From contig JAGOLX010000001.1 of the NCBI GenBank assembly GCA_017993835.1, positions 124,001 through 188,000 of the forward strand: a stretch of DNA of 64,000 bases. Reading direction: 5' to 3'. Positions 1 through 9,468 of the stretch are shown here, one piece after another. The notes under the pieces are model-generated. The model ran no database searches. It was given only the letters and a program-made list of their open reading frames with translations, and had not been told where the DNA came from. The position numbers were made by a program, and so were the translations under genes. The DNA comes from Phycisphaerae bacterium (GTDB lineage: Bacteria; Planctomycetota; Phycisphaerae; Sedimentisphaerales; Anaerobacaceae). Each line of letters begins with the position of its first letter. Position 1 is the stretch's first letter.

Positions 1-225
1 GCCGATGAGAGCATCTTGTGGCACGATCTCAACGCCGATGGGATCGTCGATGAGCAGGACGAGGCGATCCTGGCGAACAACTCCATCGCAGGTCGCACGT
101 CCTCACAAGCCTATCTCCTGGGCGACATCACGGGGGATGGCGCGATCGATGCCGCGGATGAGCAGGTGCTCCTGGCCAACCGCAACAAAAGGGCGGATTG
201 GCGCACCGAGAGCGAGCTGAACTGA
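1..225 (+). CDS. C-terminal dockerin-type domain of a secreted protein (5' end outside window)
   Basis: The reading frame is open from the first base of the window and stops at 223-225, so only the last 74 residues are visible. They contain two EF-hand-like calcium loops, DLNADGIVDEQD and DITGDGAIDAAD, spaced as in type I dockerin domains. Such repeats are very common at the C-termini of large extracellular planctomycete proteins, where they probably act as docking or folding modules; a cellulosome is not implied. What the rest of the protein does cannot be told from here. The domain call is fairly sure, the function unknown. Confidence 0.7.
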   Translation, partial: ADESILWHDLNADGIVDEQDEAILANNSIAGRTSSQAYLLGDITGDGAIDAADEQVLLANRNKRADWRTESELN

Positions 226-363
226 GCGGCAGGCTCGCCCCGCGAAGAAACCGCTTTTCTTCCCGCCTGAGTTCTGGTACAAGTACCGTTGTTCGTCCCG
301 CGTTCGGTGGTGCTGCGCGTTCGGGTCGGGTGAGAGGATTGCATGGAGGTGATAAGGCAGGCT

Positions 364-1653
364 ATGGCGAATCAGCTTCTAATCAAGAACGGACGGGTGA
401 TCGACCCGGCGAACCGCCTGGATAAGAAGTGCGACGTCCTGATCCTCGACGGGAAGGTGGCGGAGGTGGGCAACCTCAACGGCGCGGTGGAGAAGACGGT
501 CTCGCGGGTCATCGACGCCACGGGCAAGCTTGTCACGCCGGGCCTGATCGATATCCACGTCCATTTCCGCGAGCCGGGTGACGAGGAGGAAGAGACCATC
601 GCCAGCGGCTCTGCGGCGGCCGTTGCGGCGGGCTTCACCTCCGTCGTCTGCATGCCCAACACGAACCCCGCTATCGAGAGCGAAACAGACGTCGAGTACG
701 TCCATCGCAAGGGCCGTCAGGCCCGCAAGACCCACGTCTACGTGATGGGCGCTATCACGAAGAAACGCGAGGGCGTCGAGCTGGCGGAGATGGGTCTGAT
801 GGCGGAGGCGGGCGCCAGGGGCTTCACCGACGACGGCGCCGGTGTTCAGAACGCCGCGGTCATGCTGCGGGCCTTGAAGTACGCCAAGATGTTCGATGTG
901 GTCGTCGCACAGCATTGCCAGGACAACAGCTATGCTGGCAACGGGGTCATGAATGCCGGCTACTGCTCGACGATCCTCGGTCTGCCCGGCATGGACGCGC
1001 TGGCGGAGGAAGCGATGCTCTGGCGTGACATCCAGTTGGTCCGCAGGGCGCAGGTGCGATACCACGCCCAGCACATCTCCACCGCGGGCTCGGTCGAGCT
1101 GATCCGCCAGGCGAAGAAGGATGGGCTGCCCGTTTCGTGCGAAGTCACGCCGCACCATCTGCTCCTGACGGAGGAATCCTGCTCGACGTACGACACGAAT
1201 TACAAGGTTAGTCCGCCTCTCCGCGCCCAGAAGGACACCGAGGCCCTCAAGCAGGCCATCGCCGAGGGTCTGGTCGATGCCCTGGCCAGCGACCACGCCC
1301 CGCACCTCCAGAGCGAGAAGGAACTGGAGTTTCTGGCGGCGCCGTTCGGGATCGCGAGCCTGGAGTGCGTCCTGGCGCTCTACATCAAGGCGCTGATCGA
1401 GCCGAGGATCCTCGATTGGCCCGGCCTGATCCGCATGATGACGGTGAATCCCGCGAGGATCATCGGGATCGACAAGGGCTCGCTCACCCGGGGCAAGCAG
1501 GGCGACGTGACGATCATCGACCCCGACGCGGAATGGACGATCGACGTGAACAAGTTCCTCTCGAAGAGCCGCAACTGTCCCTATCACGGCTGGACCGTCA
1601 AGGGCAAGGTCGAGAAGACCATCGTCGGCGGCGAGGTGCGGTTCGAGCTGTGA
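364..1653 (+). CDS. pyrC: Dihydroorotase (class I), de novo pyrimidine synthesis
   Basis: Cyclises N-carbamoyl-aspartate to dihydroorotate in the cytoplasm. The amidohydrolase metal motif DIHVHFREPG is near residue 60, where HVH supplies zinc ligands and R/E contact substrate. DDGAGVQ lies near residue 155, QHISTAGSV near 240, and the late metal/catalytic motif ASDHAPH near 305. The length of 429 residues is normal for the class I (long, PyrC/PyrX) type. An in-frame ATG exists at 343, but a strong Shine-Dalgarno sequence (GGAGGTGAT, 345-353) overlaps it and precedes the ATG at 364, giving MANQLLIKNGR, so 364 is preferred. No aspartate carbamoyltransferase gene is adjacent in this window. Confidence 0.93.
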   Translation: MANQLLIKNGRVIDPANRLDKKCDVLILDGKVAEVGNLNGAVEKTVSRVIDATGKLVTPGLIDIHVHFREPGDEEEETIASGSAAAVAAGFTSVVCMPNTNPAIESETDVEYVHRKGRQARKTHVYVMGAITKKREGVELAEMGLMAEAGARGFTDDGAGVQNAAVMLRALKYAKMFDVVVAQHCQDNSYAGNGVMNAGYCSTILGLPGMDALAEEAMLWRDIQLVRRAQVRYHAQHISTAGSVELIRQAKKDGLPVSCEVTPHHLLLTEESCSTYDTNYKVSPPLRAQKDTEALKQAIAEGLVDALASDHAPHLQSEKELEFLAAPFGIASLECVLALYIKALIEPRILDWPGLIRMMTVNPARIIGIDKGSLTRGKQGDVTIIDPDAEWTIDVNKFLSKSRNCPYHGWTVKGKVEKTIVGGEVRFEL

Positions 1654-1851
1654 CCCTGCGTTTGTTTCCGAAGTGACTCGGGCACGGGCGGATTGTGCCG
1701 AGTGACTACAGGGGAACGATCTTCTTGTCCTCCTCGCCAGTTTCTGGGATAACAGTCGCTCATCTCCTGCGTCTAATACTATGGGTGCGCTCCGCCCTCG
1801 GAATCGAGGGGGCGAGCGACGATAACGGAATTGCATTTGGGAGAAAGAACC

Positions 1852-2874
1852 ATGTCTTGCCTGCGTACAGTCGTGGCGGCGACAGCATCGATTTGGTGTG
1901 TGGCATCGGGCGTGTTTTGCCTTTCTGCCGCGGGACAGGATGCTGAGGATGTGCGGGACGTCAAGCTGATCCTGCATCCGCAGAAAGCGCCCACCGCAGT
2001 GGGCGGGCTTCTTTTGTTACCGCCGGCGTCGAAGATGATCGATGGGGACGCGTTCCCGCTCTACGAGAAGGCGATCCAAGCTCTGCCAGACAAGGCGGGT
2101 GACAAGCAGATCAGCGAATGGCTCAGGATGCCTGTCGATCGACTGCCGTTGGATCAGGTCGAAAAGGCGGTAGTCGATCGCACGGAGAGCCTCAAAGCCG
2201 TGAACAAGGCAGTGAGGTGCCGCCAGTGCAATTGGCCTCAACCGTCGCCCGCGGCGACAGTTGGGAGGTGGTATGGGTACTCCAGGCTTGCCAGAGTCGT
2301 CGGACTGTGGGCCAAGTTGGAGATCGCCAATGGGGGATACGAAGGGGCGATCCTGGCGCTGCAGACTGGATTTGGGATGACCAGGCATCTGGGACAGGCT
2401 CCCTCGCTCATCTTGAGGCAGTCCGCGCCCGGGATTGGCCGACACATGTGCAGAGAGGTTGAGGAACTGGTGCAGATCGAGGGGGCACCCAATCTGAGCT
2501 TGGCGTTGGCAGGCCTGTCGGGACTCCTTGGGGACATAGAGAAGGTGCTGGCAGATGACAAGAAGGACGCACGGTCCGATCAGATGCGCATCTTTGCCAA
2601 GGGCTACGAGACCCACGTGGCCGCTTTGGAGTGTGTCGAAGCGATTCGCTCCTACGCGGCGTCACATAAGGGAAAGCTGCCTGGTGCTTTGACGGACATT
2701 ACCGAGGTTTCCGTGCCGAAAGATTCGATAGCCGATGCGCCGTTCCGCTACGCATTGAGTGGATCGACCGCTGTGCTCGAATTCTCTTTGCCTGGCGGCG
2801 TGTTCACCAAAGACGGGTCTGAGGAAAGAGTGCTTATGGTGAATACCCGGTACGAGATCAGCATCAAGAACTGA
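1852..2874 (+). CDS. Hypothetical secreted protein, paralogue A
   Basis: I do not recognise the family. The N-terminus (MSCLRTVVAATASIWCVASG, then VFCLSAAGQ) is a typical signal peptide cleaved near AAGQ, so the protein of 340 residues is probably periplasmic. The mature part is mostly helical in character and carries a Cys pair, VRCRQCNWP, near residue 125. The C-terminal part (ECVEAIRSYAASHKGKLP...ADAPFRYALSG) resembles the pilin-like or substrate-like tails of planctomycete hypothetical proteins. GGGAGAAAGAACC precedes the ATG at 1852, better than the upstream ATG at 1831. It is a tandem paralogue of the next gene, matching along the whole length. Confidence 0.75.
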   Translation: MSCLRTVVAATASIWCVASGVFCLSAAGQDAEDVRDVKLILHPQKAPTAVGGLLLLPPASKMIDGDAFPLYEKAIQALPDKAGDKQISEWLRMPVDRLPLDQVEKAVVDRTESLKAVNKAVRCRQCNWPQPSPAATVGRWYGYSRLARVVGLWAKLEIANGGYEGAILALQTGFGMTRHLGQAPSLILRQSAPGIGRHMCREVEELVQIEGAPNLSLALAGLSGLLGDIEKVLADDKKDARSDQMRIFAKGYETHVAALECVEAIRSYAASHKGKLPGALTDITEVSVPKDSIADAPFRYALSGSTAVLEFSLPGGVFTKDGSEERVLMVNTRYEISIKN

Positions 2875-2899
2875 TCGTTCGTGAGCGGGAATTGCACGC

Positions 2900-2928
2900 T
2901 TGCCCATATCGGCCGCATGAGGCATAAT
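2900..2928 (+). promoter_or_regulatory. Predicted sigma-70-type promoter for paralogue B
   Basis: TTGCCC (2900-2905), a 17-bp spacer and CATAAT (2923-2928). The same arrangement, with flanking sequence conserved, occurs after paralogue B at 4178-4206. Conservation through the duplication supports both sites. It would give a leader of about 200 nt before the gene at 3130. Confidence 0.5.
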
Positions 2929-3129
2929 CGAGCTTCAGTCCCTGTGAATCCCTGCAGGATCGCGAAGAGCAGGGATGAGAGGATCAGTTCTTTCCCAATC
3001 CTTGCCTGTTTCCGTGATTATCGTTCCGAGTTACGCGTCCTGTTAAGAGATGCAGCAGATGTGCAACCGCTCCCCAGAGCCGGCAGGGGGCGGGCGATGA
3101 CAGCGGGACCGTGTTTGGAAGGAAGAAGA

Positions 3130-4152
3130 ATGTTCCACGCGCGCAGGATCGTGACGGCGACAGTGTTGTTCTGGCTCTTGGAATCGGGGGTGCTGTGCCT
3201 TCCGGCGGCGGGGAGAGATGTCAAACTCGTCCTGCATCCTCAGAAGGCATCTACAGAGGTGGGGAAGCTCTCCTTGCTGTCGCTGGACTCGGCCATGATC
3301 GACGGCGACGCGGTTCCTCTCTATGAGAAGGCGGTCAAGGCGTTGCCGGACAAGGCTGGAGACAAGCAGATCCAGGAATGGCTCAACATGCCCATCGCGC
3401 AACTGCCGGTCGATGAGGTGGAACAGGCGTTGATGCAGTACACGGAGAGCCTCAAATCCGTGACCCAGGCAGTGAAGTGCCGCCAGTGCAACTGGCCTGC
3501 GTGGAAGCCGGGGACGCAGGTCCCAGAGACCGAGGGATACCGCCGGCTCGCCTTTGCCATCCGACTGTGGGCGAGACTGGAGATTGCCCAGGATGGATAC
3601 GATGGTGCTATCCTTGCCTTGCAGACCGGGGCGGGCATGGCGAGGCAGCACGCCCAGGCTCCCACTCTCCTCCAGGTGCAGGTCGGCATTGCGATGGCGG
3701 CGATCACATGCAGGGAGCTTGAGGAATTCATACAGAGGCAGGATGCTCCGAACCTGTATTTGGCTCTGGAGAACCTGCCGAAACCCTTTGCGGACGTGGA
3801 GAGGGCAATCCAGATCGAGACGAAAGCCGCGGCGTCGCGGATGTTCAGCGAGCAGTATGAGAGCGTGCTGAAACCGGCGCATGACCGAACACGGGTGCTC
3901 GCGAAGAGACTCGACAGGGACCTGGCGATCCTGAGGTGCGTGGAGGCGATTCGCTCCTATGCGGCCACTCACAACGGGCAATTGCCCAAGGCTCTGGCCG
4001 AGATCGCGGAGGTCTCTGTGCCTGCGGACCCGCTGCACGATGGGTCGTTCCAGTACGCGCTGAGGGGATCGACCGCGGTGCTCGAATCGGCCCCGCCCGT
4101 TGGCGGGTCTGACAGGGAGGCAATTCGATACGAGATCAGTGTCAAGAACTGA
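3130..4152 (+). CDS. Hypothetical secreted protein, paralogue B
   Basis: Full-length paralogue of the preceding gene: it shares the signal peptide layout, the DVKLVLHPQKA and DKAGDKQIQEWL segments, the KCRQCNWP Cys pair and the C-terminal AIRSYAATHNGQLPKAL block. At 340 residues it is the same length as A. The frame is open further upstream, but MFHARRIVTATVLFWLLESG is the signal-peptide start matching paralogue A and is preceded by GGAAGGAAGAAG, so 3130 is chosen. Relative to A it has extra residues after the middle (HDRTRVLAKRLDRDLAIL) and lacks some near the end. The role is unknown; both are probably exported envelope proteins. Confidence 0.75.
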   Translation: MFHARRIVTATVLFWLLESGVLCLPAAGRDVKLVLHPQKASTEVGKLSLLSLDSAMIDGDAVPLYEKAVKALPDKAGDKQIQEWLNMPIAQLPVDEVEQALMQYTESLKSVTQAVKCRQCNWPAWKPGTQVPETEGYRRLAFAIRLWARLEIAQDGYDGAILALQTGAGMARQHAQAPTLLQVQVGIAMAAITCRELEEFIQRQDAPNLYLALENLPKPFADVERAIQIETKAAASRMFSEQYESVLKPAHDRTRVLAKRLDRDLAILRCVEAIRSYAATHNGQLPKALAEIAEVSVPADPLHDGSFQYALRGSTAVLESAPPVGGSDREAIRYEISVKN

Positions 4153-4177
4153 TCGTCTGTCGGCGGCAGTTGATCGC

Positions 4178-4206
4178 TTGCCGCCATCGGCTATTTGCGG
4201 CATAAT
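4178..4206 (+). promoter_or_regulatory. Predicted promoter for the NYN-domain gene, duplicated from 2900-2928
   Basis: TTGCCG (4178-4183), 17 bp, CATAAT (4201-4206). It is the second copy of the promoter found downstream of paralogue A, with matching sequence on both sides (CATAATCG followed by GGCTTC or AGCTTC). It would drive the gene at 4285 with a leader of about 70 nt. Confidence 0.55.
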
Positions 4207-4284
4207 CGGGCTTCGGCCCCTGCGAGTCCTCGCCGGATTGCGAAGGAGGGGGCCTGCGATGACGATAGTTAGGATGCCGAAACC

Positions 4285-4764
4285 ATGACGATTATCGACG
4301 GAAACAACCTGCTGTGGGCGCTGCACGAAGGGTTCGGCGAGCGCGAGATCATGACCGAGGTCGATCTGTGCCGGGTTCTGAGCCAGTACTTCGGCCAGAT
4401 GGGCGAAACCGGGCAGGTCGTCTTCGACGGATCTGGACCGTCGGACAAGAGCCAGTTCGATGCTTTTGACAGCCTGGAGGTGTACTTCGCTGGTTTCCAC
4501 CGCGACGCCGACAGCGTCGTCGAGGAAAAGATCACGGCAGACACCTCTCCCCGTCGTCTGACGGTCGTCAGCAGCGACCGGCGGCTTCGCAAGGCGGCCG
4601 GCGAACGGAGGGCCGCAGCCATCAAGTCGGAGGAGTTCTGGCAGCAGGTGCAGAAGGAACTGAGTCGGAGAAAGCCCAGGCGAAGGGAGCCCGAGGAGAA
4701 GCGGGAAGGGCTTACCGACGGCGAGACCGACCAATGGCTGGAGGCCTTCGGCCTGGACGAGTGA
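4285..4764 (+). CDS. NYN-domain (YacP-like) RNase-family protein
   Basis: A PIN-like NYN domain of the YacP type, expected to act on RNA in the cytoplasm. The opening MTIIDGNNLLWAL carries the first acidic residue (IDGNN). FHRDADSVVEEKI near residue 75 supplies further acidic residues, and VVSSDRRLRKAAGERRAAAI near 95 matches the VxSSDxxL motif of the family. The SEEF segment and a charged tail follow. At 159 residues it is close to the usual 160-180. Its ATG follows the duplicated promoter at 4178. The family is clear, the substrate is not. Confidence 0.8.
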   Translation: MTIIDGNNLLWALHEGFGEREIMTEVDLCRVLSQYFGQMGETGQVVFDGSGPSDKSQFDAFDSLEVYFAGFHRDADSVVEEKITADTSPRRLTVVSSDRRLRKAAGERRAAAIKSEEFWQQVQKELSRRKPRRREPEEKREGLTDGETDQWLEAFGLDE

Positions 4765-4810
4765 CGTGCGGCGTGCCTGTCGTGCTGTCGCGGATCGGCC
4801 GTGATTTTTG

Positions 4811-4839
4811 TTGCCTGCCCAGGCCGAAGGATGTATAAA
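4811..4839 (+). promoter_or_regulatory. Predicted promoter for the PFOR gene
   Basis: TTGCCT (4811-4816), a 17-bp spacer and TATAAA (4834-4839) in the gap between the NYN gene and nifJ. The leader would be about 140 nt. Confidence 0.45.
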
Positions 4840-4985
4840 TAAGCGTTCTTCGTACGCCGGGCGCACCTGTGGGGGATTTGCTCTGGCCCGGACGTATACG
4901 CAGGAGGTGCCATAAGGCCAGCGGCGATGGATTGCCATTGAGCTAAGTTCTTTTTGTGTCAGCTTTTACGAAAGATGGAGAAGCT

Positions 4986-7900
4986 ATGAAGCGTAAGATG
5001 GTGACGATTGATGGAAACAACGCGGCCGCGCACGTTGCGCACGCAACGAACGAAGTGATTGCGATCTACCCGATCACGCCGAGTTCGCCGATGGGGGAGA
5101 TCGCGGATGCGAAGACCGCCAAGGGCCTGCCGAATATCTGGGGCACCGTTCCATCGGTCACCGAGATGCAGTCGGAAGGGGGAGCTGCCGGCGCGGTTCA
5201 CGGGGCGCTCGCGGCGGGTGCACTGACGACGACGTTCACCGCCTCGCAGGGCCTGCTGCTGATGATTCCCAACATGTACAAGATCGCGGGCGAGCTGTTG
5301 CCCACGGTTTTTCACATCACCGCGCGTTCGCTGGCCGCCCAGGGCCTGTCGATCTTCGGCGACCATGCCGACGTCATGGCCTGCCGGGAGACGGGATTTG
5401 GAATGCTGTGCTCCTCCAGCGTGCAGGAGGTGATGGATTTCGCATTGATCTCGCAGCAGGCGACACTGGCCTCCCGCATTCCGTTCCTGCACTTCTTCGA
5501 CGGGTTCCGGACGAGCCATGAGGAGCAGAAGGTCGAGGAACTGACCTACGACGATATGCGGGCGATGATCGACGATGCCCTGGTGGCCCAGCACAAGGCC
5601 CGGGCTTTGACGCCGGACCGCCCCATGTTGGGCGGCACCGCGCAGAACCCCGACGTCTACTTCCAGGGCCGCGAGACGGTGAACAAGTTCTATCTGGCCG
5701 TGCCGAAGATCATGCAGGACACGATGGACAAATTCGCCAAGATCGTCGGTCGCCAGTACAAGCTGTTCGATTACGTCGGCGCCCCTGACGCCGAAAAGGT
5801 GATCGTCATCATGGGTAGCGGCGCGGACACGACCCACGAGACCGTCGAGTACCTCAACTCGCAGGGCCAGAAGGTCGGCGTCGTAAAGGTCCGCCTGTAT
5901 CGCCCGTTCAGCACGAAGCACTTTATGGCGGTGCTGCCCAAGACCGTCAAGAAGATCGCAGTGCTGGATCGCACGAAGGATCCCAGCGCGTTGGGCGAGC
6001 CGATGTACCTGGACGTTCGCACGTCGATCGGCGAGGCGATGGCCGACGGGCTCGCTTCATTCGATAAGTACCCGGTCGTGGTCGGCGGCCGCTACGGCTT
6101 GGGCTCGAAGGAGTTCACGCCTGCGATGGTCAAGGCGGTCTTCGACAACCTGGACGCCGCCAAGCCCAAGAGGGGCTTCACGGTCGGCATCATCGACGAT
6201 GTGACGAACACGAGTCTGCCGGTGGACGATTCGTTCGAGGTTCCCACGCCGGGCCAGTACGCCGCGATGTTCTACGGCCTCGGCTCCGACGGCACCGTCG
6301 GCGCCAACCGCAACTCGATCAAAATCATCGGCGACCAGCTCCAGGACAACTACGCGCAGGCCTACTTCGTCTATGACTCCAAGAAGGCCGGCGCCATGAC
6401 GGTTTCGCACCTGCGGTTCGGCAAGAAGCCCATCCGCCAGCCCTATCTGGTCAATCGGGCGGACTTCATCGCCTGCCACAATCCGAGCTTCCTCGAGAAG
6501 TACGATATGCTGTCCTCGGCCCGCAAGGGTGGGACCTTCCTGCTGACGACCTCGCACCCGGCCGACAAGGTGTGGGACACGCTGCCGCAGGAAGTGCAGA
6601 AGCAGATCGTGGACAAGAAGCTCAAGTTCTATGTGATCGACGCGATCTCGCTGGCCCAGGAGCTTGGGCTCGGCGCCCGCATCAATGTGATCATGCAGAC
6701 CGCGTTCTTCAAGATCAGCAACATCATCCCGATCGAGGCTGCGGTCAAGGCGATCAAGGACGCCATCAAGCAGTCGTACGGCAAGAAGGGGGAGAAGGTC
6801 GTCCAACTGAACAACGCGGCGGTGGACGGCGCCCTGGATCGGATGCACGAGGTGAAGGTGCCGGGCAAGGTCACGAGCAAGGTCAAGATGCCGCCGGCCG
6901 TGCCGGCCGACGCGCCGGAGTTCGTGCAGACAGTCACCGCCGAGATCATGGCGATGCGCGGCGATTCGCTGCCGGTCAGCAAGATGCCGATCGACGGCCG
7001 GTTCCCGACGGGCACGACGCAGTTCGAGAAGCGGAACATCGCGGTGAATATCCCGGTCTGGCAGCCGGAACTGTGCCTTCAGTGCGGCATGTGCTCGTTC
7101 GTCTGCCCGCACGCGGCGATTCGCATCAAGGCCTACGATGCCAAGAATCTCGGCGGCGCGCCCGAGTCGTTCAAGAGCATCGACGCCAAGGGCAAGGAAC
7201 TCAAGGGTCTCAAGTTCACCGTGCAGGTGGCCCCCGAGGATTGCACCGGCTGTGGCGCCTGCGTGACGACCTGTCCCGGCGCCGAGCGCGACGCGAACAA
7301 GCAGCCCACCGGACGCAAGGCGATCAACATGGAGCTGCAAGAGCCGCTGCGGGACCGCGAGCGGAAGAACTACAGCTTCTTCCTGTCGCTGCCGAACACG
7401 GACCCTTCGCTGTTCAAGGCCAACTCGGTCAAGGGCAGCCAGTTGGTTCAGCCGCTCTTCGAGTACTCCGGCGCCTGCGCCGGGTGCGGCGAGACCCCGT
7501 ATGTCAAGCTGCTCACGCAGTTGTTCGGCGACCGGGCCTATATCGGCAATGCCACCGGCTGCTCGTCGATCTATGGCGGCAACCTGCCGACGACGCCGTA
7601 CACCAAGCGGGCCGACGGTCGCGGCCCGACCTGGGCCAACAGCCTCTTCGAGGACAACGCGGAATTCGCGATGGGCATGAGACTGACCGTCGATCAGTTC
7701 CGGCTGATCGCGCTGAATCTGCTGGACGCGGCCAAGGATTGTCTGGACAAGGATCTGGTCGCTGCGATCCGTTCCGCGGCGCTGGCCAACGATCCGGAGC
7801 AACATGCGATTGAGGAGCAGCGAGCCCGCGTGGCGCAGCTCAAGACCCAGTGTGCCAAGTGCGATTGTCCCGAGTGCAAGCAACTGCTCACGGTGGGCGA

Positions 7901-8603
7901 CTACCTGGTCCGCAAGAGCGTCTGGGCGCTGGGCGGCGACGGCTGGGCGTACGACATCGGCTACGGCGGTCTCGACCACGTCCTCGCCAGCGGCAAGGAC
8001 ATCAACATCCTCGTCCTGGACACCGAAGTCTACTCCAACACCGGCGGCCAGATGTCGAAGTCGACGCCCCGTGCCGCGGTCGCGAAGTTCGCCGCCGGCG
8101 GCAAACCCGCTCCCAAGAAGGACATGGGTCTGCTGGCGATGACCTACGGCAACATCTACGTGGCCAAGGTGTCGATCGGCGCCAACGCCCCGCAGACGGT
8201 GAAGGCGTTCACCGAGGCCGAAGCGTATCCGGGTCCGTCGCTGATCATCGCCTACGCCCATTGCATCGCTCACGGCGTCAACTTGACGAACGGGTACGAG
8301 GAGCAGAAGAAAGCGGTAGCGTGCGGGCACTGGCCGCTCTATCGGTTCGACCCGAGACTCAAAGAGCAGGGACAGAATCCGCTCCAGCTCGACTCGAAGC
8401 CGCCGACCATGGCGTTCGAGGACTACGCTTACGGCGAGGACCGGTATCGCGTACTGAAGCAGTCGAAGCCGGAAGTGGCCGCGGATCTAATGAAGCTGGC
8501 CAACAAGGACGCCGTGGATCGTTACGCGTTGATGGAGCAGCTCGCCAAGATCAAGTGCGAGAAGAATGGGCAGGGAGCCGCCGAGTCCGATTCGAAAGCT
8601 TGA
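4986..8603 (+). CDS. nifJ: Pyruvate:ferredoxin (flavodoxin) oxidoreductase
   Basis: Single-chain PFOR oxidising pyruvate to acetyl-CoA and CO2 with reduction of ferredoxin; the key catabolic enzyme of an anaerobe. All domains are visible in order: pyrimidine-binding domain I (IYPITPSSPMGE, residues about 25-40), domains II and III, two [4Fe-4S] sites (CLQCGMCSFVCP near 697 and CTGCGACVTTCP near 752), the proximal-cluster motif CAGCGETP near 831, and the TPP domain (GDGWAYDIGYGGLDH near 985, SNTGGQMSKSTP after it). The length of 1205 residues is standard. The frame is open to 4956, but GGAGAAG directly before the ATG at 4986 and homology (MKRKMVTIDGNNAAAH) fix the start. Confidence 0.97.
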   Translation: MKRKMVTIDGNNAAAHVAHATNEVIAIYPITPSSPMGEIADAKTAKGLPNIWGTVPSVTEMQSEGGAAGAVHGALAAGALTTTFTASQGLLLMIPNMYKIAGELLPTVFHITARSLAAQGLSIFGDHADVMACRETGFGMLCSSSVQEVMDFALISQQATLASRIPFLHFFDGFRTSHEEQKVEELTYDDMRAMIDDALVAQHKARALTPDRPMLGGTAQNPDVYFQGRETVNKFYLAVPKIMQDTMDKFAKIVGRQYKLFDYVGAPDAEKVIVIMGSGADTTHETVEYLNSQGQKVGVVKVRLYRPFSTKHFMAVLPKTVKKIAVLDRTKDPSALGEPMYLDVRTSIGEAMADGLASFDKYPVVVGGRYGLGSKEFTPAMVKAVFDNLDAAKPKRGFTVGIIDDVTNTSLPVDDSFEVPTPGQYAAMFYGLGSDGTVGANRNSIKIIGDQLQDNYAQAYFVYDSKKAGAMTVSHLRFGKKPIRQPYLVNRADFIACHNPSFLEKYDMLSSARKGGTFLLTTSHPADKVWDTLPQEVQKQIVDKKLKFYVIDAISLAQELGLGARINVIMQTAFFKISNIIPIEAAVKAIKDAIKQSYGKKGEKVVQLNNAAVDGALDRMHEVKVPGKVTSKVKMPPAVPADAPEFVQTVTAEIMAMRGDSLPVSKMPIDGRFPTGTTQFEKRNIAVNIPVWQPELCLQCGMCSFVCPHAAIRIKAYDAKNLGGAPESFKSIDAKGKELKGLKFTVQVAPEDCTGCGACVTTCPGAERDANKQPTGRKAINMELQEPLRDRERKNYSFFLSLPNTDPSLFKANSVKGSQLVQPLFEYSGACAGCGETPYVKLLTQLFGDRAYIGNATGCSSIYGGNLPTTPYTKRADGRGPTWANSLFEDNAEFAMGMRLTVDQFRLIALNLLDAAKDCLDKDLVAAIRSAALANDPEQHAIEEQRARVAQLKTQCAKCDCPECKQLLTVGDYLVRKSVWALGGDGWAYDIGYGGLDHVLASGKDINILVLDTEVYSNTGGQMSKSTPRAAVAKFAAGGKPAPKKDMGLLAMTYGNIYVAKVSIGANAPQTVKAFTEAEAYPGPSLIIAYAHCIAHGVNLTNGYEEQKKAVACGHWPLYRFDPRLKEQGQNPLQLDSKPPTMAFEDYAYGEDRYRVLKQSKPEVAADLMKLANKDAVDRYALMEQLAKIKCEKNGQGAAESDSKA

Positions 8604-8625
8604 AGACAGACGATAGGAAACTGAC

Positions 8626-9468
8626 ATGGCCGCGAGGGTGATTCGCAATGTCGTTCTGATCGCGTGCATGGGTTTGATTCTCACCGGCTGTGGCCGGCAG
8701 GTTTCTCAGGATCCCTCCCAGGATCCGGACCTGCTGGCCACAGGTCCGGACCCCGGCTCGTCGCCGGTTCCGCGGCCGTTCATAGCGGCTTCCATCGAAG
8801 CCGCGGGTGGCCTGCCGGCGTGGACGCAATGTACCAAGATCCAGTTCGGTGCCATTGTGACCGCGAACTACCCCGACGGCGGCCTGTACCTCACCGAGCA
8901 CGCTTTCACCCTCTACCCCTGGTCGAATGCGATTCGAGCAGAGGCCGGGGAGCCCTTCGCCCGGTTCACCTGGCAGGTGGTCCAGGGTCGCTATTCGTTC
9001 GAGGGCGACGAGCAGGTGGATGTCTCGCCTCTGCGAGGCTCCTATCCCGATTACAGCGAAGCGGTGCTCCAGATCGTGACCGCCCCGATCCGCGTCCTGG
9101 CCGAGGGGGTGTCGCTCAGCCGCAGGGCTCAGTCCGTGCAGCTCGCGGGCCAATGGTACCAGCCGATCGACGCCAGGTACGAACCCCGCCAGGTTGTCTC
9201 CAAGGAAAAGGGGAGCAAGAAGAAGCAAGTCACTCTGGTCGAGCCGTCCTGGACGCAGGGCACGTACTTCCAGAATCAGGACACGCCCTTCATGGACATG
9301 ATCTGGCTGGGCAATCCTGTCGCGGGGAAGTTCGTTCTCGTTCGCGGCTATGACTACTCCCGACCGTCCGACAGCGAGGTCCTGATCCCCACCAAGATCG
9401 AGGTCTTCCAGTCCGGTCCCCAAGCCGAGTGTGGTCCGCGGATCGCGCTGATCGACCTGAAACGATAA
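8626..9468 (+). CDS. Hypothetical lipoprotein
   Basis: The N-terminus has a basic region, a hydrophobic stretch and the lipobox LTGC (Cys about residue 24), so it is a membrane-anchored lipoprotein of 280 residues. The mature part begins with a Pro/Asp-rich linker (SQDPSQDPD) and continues as a soluble domain with strand-rich segments (IQFGAIVTANYPDGGLYLTE), recalling planctomycete proteins that handle outer-membrane or LolA-like cargo, though I cannot assign a family. It starts 22 bp after nifJ and is probably cotranscribed with it. Confidence 0.75.
   Translation: MAARVIRNVVLIACMGLILTGCGRQVSQDPSQDPDLLATGPDPGSSPVPRPFIAASIEAAGGLPAWTQCTKIQFGAIVTANYPDGGLYLTEHAFTLYPWSNAIRAEAGEPFARFTWQVVQGRYSFEGDEQVDVSPLRGSYPDYSEAVLQIVTAPIRVLAEGVSLSRRAQSVQLAGQWYQPIDARYEPRQVVSKEKGSKKKQVTLVEPSWTQGTYFQNQDTPFMDMIWLGNPVAGKFVLVRGYDYSRPSDSEVLIPTKIEVFQSGPQAECGPRIALIDLKR

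Noticed and set aside
379-1977. Long minus-strand open frame opposite pyrC
   Set aside because: It mirrors the codon structure of a clear dihydroorotase gene, has Arg/Asp/Leu-rich low-complexity composition and no recognisable domain; typical of GC-rich antisense frames.
6057-8330. Very long minus-strand frame opposite nifJ
   Set aside because: No family motif, composition of an antisense shadow (Arg, Val, Leu, Asp rich), and PFOR on the plus strand is certain.
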